Source: JACQHM01 sp964535215
GTDB lineage: Bacteria; Methylomirabilota; Methylomirabilia; Methylomirabilales; JACQHM01
Assembly: GCA_964535215.1 (NCBI GenBank)
Contig: CAZHST010000090.1
Location: 1 to 8,077 of the forward strand
Length of the DNA: 8,077 bases
Direction: 5' to 3'
Part shown: positions 1-4,767 of the stretch, one piece after another
Numbering within the stretch: the first letter of the stretch is position 1
Layout of the letters: every line of letters begins with the position of its first letter
The notes under the pieces: model-generated
Databases searched by the model: none
Seen by the model: the letters and a program-made list of their open reading frames with translations, nothing else
Told to the model about the DNA's origin: nothing
Program-made: the position numbers and the translations under genes

Positions 1-60
1 GGACTGGTGAAGCGGGGGCTGGGGGCTGGGGGTCGGGGACTGGTGAAGCGGGGGAGAGGC
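1..60 (+). repeat. G-rich heptamer-like repeat tract R1
   Basis: The unit GGGGCTG/GGGGACT is repeated imperfectly. An 18-bp word starting GGACTGGTGAAGCGG occurs twice, at 1-18 and 37-54, with the starts 36 bp apart. Four G runs (14-38) fit a G-quadruplex pattern on the + strand. The tract is read in the methylase frame as Gly-rich residues and immediately precedes a four-helix-bundle gene remnant. It may extend left of the window. Confidence 0.8.
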
Positions 61-135
61 ATGGCGATCAGGAGCTACAAGGATCTCGAGGTCTGGCAAC
101 TGGGGATGGAAGTGGTGTCTGCGAAGCAGACATAA
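61..135 (+). pseudogene. Remnant of a four-helix-bundle (S23 / 23S rRNA intervening-sequence type) gene
   Basis: ATG at 61 opens a 24-codon frame beginning MAIRSYKDLEVWQLGMEVV. This matches the well-known N-terminus of S23/IVS-type four-helix-bundle proteins (R-SYKDLEVWQ), which are normally about 115-130 residues long. After about 19 codons the resemblance ends and TAA (133-135) closes the frame. From about 120 the DNA is better explained by the methylase frame (CEADIIYTFWVK). A purine-rich GGGGGAG at 50-56 could have served as its ribosome site. The fragment is truncated and not functional. It lies in frame 1, while the methylase frame reads through it as an insert. Such genes occur as small mobile intervening elements in rRNA and protein genes (family knowledge); that it was inserted here together with tract R1 is inference. 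Confidence 0.6.
117..131 (+). repeat. Small perfect hairpin at the insert/methylase junction
   Basis: GTCTGC (117-122) and GCAGAC (126-131) are exact reverse complements separated by GAA. The hairpin sits where the four-helix-bundle remnant gives way to methylase sequence, so it may mark the end of the inserted element. A chance occurrence is quite possible. Confidence 0.35.
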
Positions 136-740
136 TCTACACCTTCTGGGTCAAGTCGGCCATCTGTACGAACCCCCTCTGCAAGAAAGAGGTTCCCCTC
201 TTCTCGGACTACCTCATCGCCCAGAAGAGCCCTTCGATCCGCTACTGGCGGGACGCCGAGTGCCCCCGGTGCTACAAGCGCTTCGACTGGGAGGTGGAGC
301 CCGCTGCCCTGATTGCCGAGCCGTCCCTCATGGTGTCAAGTCCCGCGTATTCGGCCGGGATCGGGCGGACCACGGCCCGCTGGGCCTATTCGCTAGGTGA
401 GATGGTCCGATGCCCCTGGTGCCGGGAGGAGGTCCGTGCCCGTCCTGCCAAAAGCAAGCTGGAGCGGAAGAAAGTCCCCTTGAGCGTCCTCTTATGTCCT
501 TCTTGCTATACCGTCTGGCAGTGGCGGGGGGAGGTCCCCGATCAAGTGGCCTGCCCGGTTTGTAAGCTATCCTACGATCCGTATAAAGGGAACGTCCCTG
601 AGAAAGGAAAGTTCGTCTGCCCGGCCTGCGGGACAAAGGATGCTATCATTGCCTCGATCCGGAAGCTTCCCGAGGACCGGCTCCTCCCCATGCATCCCTA
701 TGCCATTGAAGGCTACTGTGCCCGCTGTGCGGGCAAAGCA

Positions 741-831
741 GGGGCTAGGGATCAGGGACTGGGGACTGGTGAAGGAAGTGAGGGCGAGCTTTTTGCTCCT
801 GACCAGCCCCTAGCCCCTAGCCCCCAGCCCC
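741..831. repeat. Imperfect inverted repeat of G-rich and C-rich tracts, R2, inside the methylase frame
   Basis: The left arm (741-769) has GGGGCTA/GGGACTG units. The right arm (803-831) has CCCCTAG/CCCCCAG units. Aligned by hand, 22 of 29 positions are complementary, with a loop of about 33 bases. The left arm carries the same 14-bp word as tract R1, GGGGACTGGTGAAG, at 761-774. The insert is translated as Gly/Pro-rich sequence between the CARC zinc-ribbon end and YLTKNNGKFFKRVTAADLAR, so it behaves as an in-frame linker. Confidence 0.75.
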
Positions 832-1925
832 TCGATTCCCATCCTTGCTACCTCACCAAGAACAACGGCAAGTTCTTCAAGCGGGTGACGGCCGCCGACC
901 TCGCCCGCTACCAGGCCGCCTGCGACCGGTGGGAGCAGGAAAAGGGCAATCTGCCGTATCCTAAGTCGGAGATCCCTTGGGGCGAGAAGACCAAATCAGG
1001 ACTGATTGCACACCATTACCGCTACTGGCACCAGATGTTCAACCCCCGCCAGCTCCTCTGCCTTGCCACGCTACTACAAGCTATAGACGAAGAACCGGAT
1101 CAGACTCTTAAAGAATGGCTTCTAGGCGCGTTCATGATGACCGCCGAGGCCAATAATGTCTTCACCTGGCAAATCAAGAGCCGATCCACACCAGGTGGCA
1201 TGGCCCCAGGAGGTGTGCTTCGCCGACATGACTTCCAGCCGAAGCTCACGTTCTGTGAACAGAACGTCTTCGGCGTAGTCTCAGGCAACAACACATGGCG
1301 GAATCGAGAGCGCATAGCCTTAGAAGGCACACGGTTTGCCCAGGAGGTCTGGGACAACAAAGTCAGCGTAGATGGAAAGAAGAACCAGCGGGTGTTATCT
1401 AGTGAAACCTTCGCCCGACCCAAGCTTGCCATGCTTTCCGCCGCCGATGCTCGGGTCCTCCCTTGGATCGGGCACCAAGTGGCTGACTTTATCATTACAG
1501 ATCCACCTTATGGTGGCAACGTCAACTATGCCGAGCTGTCAGACTTCTTCTACGTCTGACTCCGTCTGGTTTTGTCCAAGTCCTACCCAGAGTTTGCTCC
1601 GGAGTACACGCCGAAGGCCGAAGAAATCATCGCCAATCCAACTCGTGGTAAAACCCTGGAGGACTTTCGCAAGGACCTCACCCTGGCGTTTACCCAATGC
1701 CGAGACGCTCTGAAGCCAGATGGGCTCATGGTCTTTACGTTCCATCACGCGGAAGGTGAGACTTGGATTGCCCTGCTTCAGGCCCTCTGCGATGCCGGGT
1801 TTGAAATTGATAGCGTGTACCCAGTCCATGGCGAACGCGAGGCATCTCTCCATCTGCTTGAAAAAGAGGCCATCTCCTACGACCTGATTCACGTCTGCAA
1901 AAAACGACCAGCGGCTATTGCGATT

Positions 1926-1965
1926 GGGACTGGTGCCAGTCCCCAGCCCCCAGTCCCCAGCCCCC
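1926..1965. repeat. Hairpin plus C-rich tract, R3, inside the methylase frame
   Basis: GGGACTGG (1926-1933) and CCAGTCCC (1936-1943) are exact reverse complements and form a tight hairpin. They are followed by CCCCAG/CCCCCAGT units up to 1965. The tract is translated as a Pro/Ser-rich linker immediately before RSWAGIRQEIRRRA. The motif GGGACTGGTG is shared with tracts R1 and R2. Confidence 0.75.
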
Positions 1966-2450
1966 GCTCCTGGGCCGGGATTCGGCAGGAGATCCGGCGG
2001 CGGGCCCGGGAAGAGATCAAAGCTATCGAGGCAGGCCGGTACGGGAACGAGCCCCTTTCACCGGCGGATGTGAACATCATCCTAATCGGCAAGTGCCTGG
2101 AACTTTACAGCCGCCACTACGGGGCCGTCGTGGATCACGAGGGGAACCCCTTCGAGTTAAAGGACGCCTTGAAGGAAATCCGAAACCTGGTGGATCAGCT
2201 CGTGACCCGGGACCGGCCACTTCCGGCGGAGCTGGAGGACATTGATGCCGAGAGCCGGATCTATCTGCTCACGCTTTGTGATCGCAAGGAGATCAAGAGC
2301 GACGAAGTCCATAAAGCAACAAGGGGAATTTTGGAGCCGGAGGACCTGATTGAGGCAGGCCTCATGGTCCGGGGCCGGGCCGGTCGCGGCCGAACCTACG
2401 AGGTAAAGCAACCGGCTGACCGCTTCCGGGGCCTCTTGGAGAAATTCCGC

Positions 2451-2479
2451 CAGCCCCCAGTCCCTAGCCCCCAGCCCCA
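2451..2479. repeat. C-rich tract R4 inside the methylase frame
   Basis: Units CAGCCCC, CAGTCCC, TAGCCCC and CAGCCCC follow one another. They are read in frame as a Pro-rich linker between LLEKFR and the C-terminal helices. This is the same word family as the right arm of R2 and as R3, in the same orientation. Confidence 0.7.
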
Positions 2480-2722
2480 GCTTTCCCCTGGCTTACAAAC
2501 GACGCGCCACCAGCGGCGGGCGAGGACTCTCTTCATTGATCACATCCATCTCTTGATAGCTTTGGCCGAGGGCGGGGAGAACCTCCTCCCGTGGCTTGAA
2601 CGGTTCCGAGGCGAAGCACCCCGCATCAGGGCTGCCTGCGAGTACCTGGCTTCGCGTAACAAAGTGTTCGCCCCGACCCTCAAAAAGATCCTCAACCTCC
2701 TCGACATTGGCCCACTGTTCCG

Positions 2723-2729
2723 AGAAGGG
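2723..2729 (+). promoter_or_regulatory. Shine-Dalgarno for the DUF3800 gene
   Basis: AGAAGGG lies five bases upstream of the ATG at 2735 and overlaps the last codons of the methylase. This supports that ATG as the start and suggests translational coupling. Confidence 0.6.
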
Positions 2730-2734
2730 TAAAA

Positions 2735-3388
2735 ATGCTGGTTTTTGTGGACGAGGCAGGGGACACTGGGCTGAAGCTTGATAAGGGGTCAAGCCGTTAT
2801 TTCATCGTGACGCTTGTCCTCTTTGAGGACCATGAAGAGGCAGAGGCCGCTGATAAACGGATCAGCGATCTCCGGCGAGAGCTGGGACTAGCTGCCGACT
2901 TCGAATTCCACTTCAGTGAAACGCCAGAGCGGATCAAAGAGGCCTTCTTTGATGCGATTGTTCCGTATAATTTCTTCTACTTCGCCATTGTAATCAATAA
3001 AACCAAACTCTACGGCCCCGGCTTCAAGGTCAAGGAGTCGTTTTATAAGTATGCCGCTAGTCTGGTGTTTCAGAACGCTAGACAGCATCTTGCTGATGCC
3101 ATTGTGGTGTTCGATGGCTCGGGCAGTCGAGATTTTAAACGAGAGCTTCGAAGCTACTTGAGCCGGAAGGTGAACGAGCCGGGAAAAAGGATTGGCAGGA
3201 TTCGAAAGGTCAAGCTTCAGGATTCAAGACGGAATAATCTCATTCAGCTTGCGGATATGGTGTGCGGAGCGATCTCCCGCTCTTTTAAGTTGAAGCGGCG
3301 GAGAAAGGAGATAAACTTTCGGAGACGGATCGCCCATCGGGAGGTTTACGTGCAGTTCTGGCCCAAAAATAAGAACCCCGAACCCTAG
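2735..3388 (+). CDS. DUF3800 domain-containing protein
   Basis: The 217-aa protein begins MLVFVDEAGDTG, the hallmark N-terminal acidic motif of DUF3800 (D6, E7, D10). A second strand carries VVFDGSGSRDFKREL (D127, D133), and the C-terminal motif QDSRRNNLIQLADMVCGAI supplies D163 and D174. The set of acidic residues in this order resembles an RNase H-like fold. DUF3800 proteins are frequent in defence islands and are thought of as possible nucleases, but no activity can be assigned from the sequence. The C-terminus is very basic (residues 181-202), suggesting nucleic-acid contact. The start is two bases after the methylase TAA, with a good ribosome site. Base composition is clearly more AT-rich than the methylase or the helicase, suggesting separate acquisition. 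Family assignment is confident; function is inference. Confidence 0.88.
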   Translation: MLVFVDEAGDTGLKLDKGSSRYFIVTLVLFEDHEEAEAADKRISDLRRELGLAADFEFHFSETPERIKEAFFDAIVPYNFFYFAIVINKTKLYGPGFKVKESFYKYAASLVFQNARQHLADAIVVFDGSGSRDFKRELRSYLSRKVNEPGKRIGRIRKVKLQDSRRNNLIQLADMVCGAISRSFKLKRRRKEINFRRRIAHREVYVQFWPKNKNPEP

Positions 3389-3445
3389 CCTTTCGGCACG
3401 CCCTCCACAGGGGAGACAGTTCGGGTCCGGGGCAATTCCATAAAT

Positions 3446-3475
3446 AATATAGGCAAGGCTTGCCTATATTGTCAA
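3446..3475 (-). promoter_or_regulatory. Minus-strand sigma70-like promoter overlapped by a perfect palindrome (candidate operator)
   Basis: On the minus strand, TTGACA (complement of 3470-3475) is followed after 18 bases by TATATT (complement of 3446-3451), both close to consensus. The 25-bp palindrome at 3446-3470 has 12-bp perfect arms (AATATAGGCAAG and its reverse complement) around one central base and covers the -10 and the spacer. That is a classic position for a dimeric repressor. Transcription would run leftward, antisense to the DUF3800 gene. No credible gene lies in that direction in this window. The repressor is unknown. Confidence 0.5.
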
Positions 3476-3582
3476 GAAAAATTTTTACACACATCGTCCA
3501 TTGAGTTTGGTAGAAATCCTTTAATTTCAATAACTTAAAGGCGTTATGCGCTTTTCCCGTAACGTGAGTTGTCAAGCAAAAT
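3469..3582. repeat. Direct repeat pair of a 14-bp word spaced exactly 100 bp
   Basis: TTGTCAAGAAAAAT (3469-3482) and TTGTCAAGCAAAAT (3569-3582) differ at one base. The first copy overlaps the minus-strand promoter. The second overlaps an inverted repeat upstream of the right-hand operon. They could be binding sites for one regulator, or scars flanking a small insertion. Confidence 0.55.
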
Positions 3583-3589
3583 CTTGACA
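3570..3589 (+). promoter_or_regulatory. Inverted repeat containing a TTGACA -35-like box upstream of the right-hand operon
   Basis: TGTCAAG (3570-3576) and CTTGACA (3583-3589) are exact reverse complements with a six-base gap. TTGACA (3584-3589) is a perfect -35 hexamer, but the best -10 at 17-base spacing, CTGAAT (3607-3612), is poor. The promoter is therefore tentative. An activator or repressor site is possible. Confidence 0.35.
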
Positions 3590-3637
3590 TCGGCACCTGC
3601 TTCACTCTGAATGAGTCATTGAGGTCAGGGGTATTTC

Positions 3638-4069
3638 GTGCCTGGATACACGCTTCTTGAAAGCCGACTTCTCATACCAACCAAGCCGGATGGCATCCAA
3701 CCTTATGCCGATGAAGTCGGCTTCCTGGATTTCCTTCGGGAGCTGGCGGCCGATGAGCTTCCATTTCCCAAGTTTCACGAACTCCGGGTGGTAGGCCTCG
3801 AGGAGGTACTCTTTGCCGCCAGGCCAGAGGAGGCTGAGCTGGCGCTGGAGATCCATAGACGGCTCCGCCAAGCCGCTCCAGAGCTGGAGAGGCGCCTTCT
3901 TTCGATCCAGGTCGTCTTTCAGGGGACGCTGATGCGGGGGGAGTCCCTCTGGGTCGAGTACCGGGGGCAGCGCTTACCTATCGGCCACATCTTCGGCTCG
4001 CTACCCCCTGAGACAGACGCCAGAGGGAATCGGTTCTACCGCACGAACTTCAATTTGACCCATGCCTGA
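3638..4069 (+). CDS. Hypothetical protein, first gene of the helicase operon
   Basis: I do not recognise this 143-aa protein. The GTG start is preceded by AGGGG (3627-3631) at six bases. An upstream in-frame ATG at 3611 is followed at once by a stop, so 3638 is the only reasonable start. The protein is soluble-looking, with no signal peptide or membrane segment. Its centre is rich in Glu/Leu helices (residues about 45-85), and it ends in a beta-rich part (VVFQGTLMRGESLWVEYRG, then YRTNFNLTHA). It shares no catalytic motif that I can name. Its stop overlaps an ATG at 4062, and the antitoxin-like gene follows after 43 bases from its better start. Position as first gene of an operon that ends in a SNF2 helicase suggests a subunit or accessory role. 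That is inference only. Confidence 0.7.
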   Translation: MPGYTLLESRLLIPTKPDGIQPYADEVGFLDFLRELAADELPFPKFHELRVVGLEEVLFAARPEEAELALEIHRRLRQAAPELERRLLSIQVVFQGTLMRGESLWVEYRGQRLPIGHIFGSLPPETDARGNRFYRTNFNLTHA

Positions 4070-4101
4070 TGAAGCCGTCCAGGTGTGGGCTGAGGGGGCA
4101 G

Positions 4102-4108
4102 GGAGGAG
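4102..4108 (+). promoter_or_regulatory. Shine-Dalgarno that sets the antitoxin start at 4113
   Basis: GGAGGAG lies four bases before the ATG at 4113, while the in-frame ATG at 4062 has no comparable ribosome site. It therefore favours the shorter, 79-aa product. Confidence 0.6.
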
Positions 4109-4112
4109 AACG

Positions 4113-4352
4113 ATGCCAAAGATCGAGGTGAGCGACGAGCAGATCCTGAGTTGCCTTGACCAGCTTTCTCCTCGAGCTCGGCGGGCCGCGCTGGCCAAGT
4201 TGATTGGCGGCCTGGAGCGGCTCGATCGGATAGTCGAGCGAAACCGGGAAAAGATCGAGACGATCTGCCGGGAGCGAGGGCTGGACTTCTCCCGACTGAC
4301 AGAGGAGGAGCGCGAGGCGCTGGTGGACGAGATCCTTCACGAGAGCGAATAG
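4113..4352 (+). CDS. Putative antitoxin, partner of the PIN toxin
   Basis: The 79-aa protein begins MPKIEVSDEQILSCLDQLSP and is otherwise almost wholly helical and charged (KLIGGLERLDRIVERNREKI, then LTEEEREALVDEILHE). A short beta-like start followed by helices, small size and position directly before a PIN-domain gene match the usual antitoxin of COG1569-type PIN pairs. It would bind and block the nuclease and probably repress its own promoter. An in-frame ATG at 4062, overlapping the previous stop, would add 17 residues; I prefer 4113 because of the strong GGAGGAG before it. The TAG at 4350-4352 abuts the toxin GTG with no gap, implying coupled translation. No canonical DNA-binding motif is obvious. 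Confidence 0.72.
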   Translation: MPKIEVSDEQILSCLDQLSPRARRAALAKLIGGLERLDRIVERNREKIETICRERGLDFSRLTEEEREALVDEILHESE

Positions 4353-4760
4353 GTGAAGGTCGTCCTGGACACCAACATCCTTGTCTCGGGGCTCCTGTGG
4401 CGGGGAGCACCCTACCGATGTCTGCTGGCTGTCCGGGCTGGATTGGCTGAGTTGATTGTCTCGCCGATCCTGGATGAGCTACGCAGAGTTTTGGTGATCA
4501 AGTTTCGCCACACTGCTCTGGAAGCCGAAGAGGCCGTGGCATTCGTACGGGAGTCCGCGACGCTGGTCGAAATTTCTGGGGCATTGCGAGTGGTGAAGAA
4601 TGACCCGGAAGATGATAAATTCATCGAAACGGCTCAGGTCGCAGGAGCAGATGCTATCGTGTCTGGAGACCGTCATCTTCTATCTCTGGGGACGTATGCT
4701 GGCATTCCTGTGATCGGGGTTCGCGCCTTTCTCGACAGGCTGAGTAGTGCTGAGGAGTGA
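4353..4760 (+). CDS. PIN-domain toxin (VapC-like, COG1569 type)
   Basis: The 135-aa protein opens MKVVLDTNILVSGLLW, the PIN-domain first strand with catalytic D6. The other metal-binding acids are placed as expected: E42 in SPILDELRRVL, D87/D88 in NDPEDDKFIETA and D106 in VSGDRHLLSL. This is a complete, apparently active-site-intact PIN ribonuclease of the 'putative toxin-antitoxin system toxin component, PIN family' group. In such pairs the toxin cleaves RNA when its antitoxin is lost. GTG 4353 follows the antitoxin TAG directly, so translation is probably coupled; the gene has no strong ribosome site of its own. Its end carries the GAGGAG that likely serves the helicase. Family assignment is strong; the RNA target is unknown. 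Confidence 0.88.
   Translation: MKVVLDTNILVSGLLWRGAPYRCLLAVRAGLAELIVSPILDELRRVLVIKFRHTALEAEEAVAFVRESATLVEISGALRVVKNDPEDDKFIETAQVAGADAIVSGDRHLLSLGTYAGIPVIGVRAFLDRLSSAEE
4752..4757 (+). promoter_or_regulatory. Shine-Dalgarno for the helicase gene
   Basis: GAGGAG lies ten bases before the GTG at 4768, inside the end of the toxin gene. It favours 4768 over the GTG at 4747 and the ATG at 4786 as the helicase start. Confidence 0.5.
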
Positions 4761-4767
4761 TCGAATC

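Larger units (their letters stand above)
3..1559 (+). pseudogene. Zn-ribbon adenine-specific DNA methylase (DUF1156/COG1743 type), 5' and central part, ends at an in-frame TGA
   Basis: The frame is open from the window edge, so the N-terminal DUF1156 and SAM-binding part must lie upstream. A GTG at 294 is only an internal codon: recognisable family sequence (IIYTFWVKSAIC) already begins at 132. Cysteine pairs typical of zinc ribbons follow: codons at 165 and 180, CPRC near 259-273, and CPWC, CPSC, CPVC, CPAC and CARC between about 410 and 731. The catalytic N6-adenine methylase motif DPPY is at 1500-1511, followed by NVNYAELSDFFYV. The frame then meets TGA (1557-1559) where relatives read Trp, and resumes unchanged with LRLVL. 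The protein would methylate adenine in DNA, presumably for host marking. Repeat tracts at about 1-60 and 741-831 are translated as Gly/Pro-rich inserts. Family assignment is from memory of COG1743. The call of pseudogene is inference; readthrough or a sequencing error would restore it. Confidence 0.8.
1572..2732 (+). pseudogene. Zn-ribbon adenine-specific DNA methylase, 3' part after the in-frame TGA
   Basis: This is the same reading frame as the upstream part, separated only by TGA at 1557-1559; family-like residues LRLVL already resume at 1560. The TTG at 1572 is the first possible start, but no Shine-Dalgarno sequence precedes it, so independent translation is doubtful. Recognisable parts are the methylase-fold continuation (SYPEFAPEYTPKAEEIIANP, then LKPDGLMVFTFHH at about 1711-1749) and a C-terminal helical domain with RSWAGIRQEIRRRAREEIKA, DVNIILIGKCLELYSRHYG and LLTLCDRKEIKSDEVHKATR. 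Two C-rich repeat tracts (1926-1965 and 2451-2479) are read as Pro/Ser-rich linkers between these parts. The TAA at 2730 is followed two bases later by the DUF3800 start, so the two genes are probably co-transcribed. Without the upstream DPPY half this fragment cannot methylate DNA. Confidence 0.78.
3389..3637. other. AT-rich intergenic region between the two operons
   Basis: About 250 bases carry no convincing gene. The composition is markedly more AT-rich than the flanks, particularly 3440-3560. It contains a palindrome-overlapped minus-strand promoter, two near-identical 14-bp words 100 bp apart, a small inverted repeat and a possible + strand -35 box. No clear intrinsic terminator was found after the DUF3800 stop. 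Confidence 0.7.

Noticed and set aside
1..60. CRISPR array
   Set aside because: The repeats are short, G-rich and imperfectly tandem, with no uniform spacers.
328..636. Minus-strand open frame opposite the zinc-ribbon region
   Set aside because: Its translation is Arg/Pro-rich without family features, while the opposite frame holds regular CxxC pairs.
1557..1559. TGA as selenocysteine or as a genome-wide Trp codon
   Set aside because: The expected residue is Trp, not Cys, and no obvious SECIS-like stem-loop follows. TGA ends several good genes here, including the helicase and the PIN toxin, so genome-wide recoding is unlikely.
3389..3440. Intrinsic terminator after the DUF3800 gene
   Set aside because: Only a weak CTCC/GGAG stem is present and no U run follows it. 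The strong palindrome further on is better explained as an operator.
3285..3605. Minus-strand open frame (106 codons) across the intergenic region, near the minus-strand promoter
   Set aside because: It starts upstream of the predicted promoter and its sequence is antisense to the DUF3800 tail. I found no ribosome site or family resemblance.
3602..3871. Minus-strand open frame opposite the 143-aa protein
   Set aside because: The + strand gene has a good ribosome site and operon spacing. Only one of the two can be real, and the + strand is far better supported.
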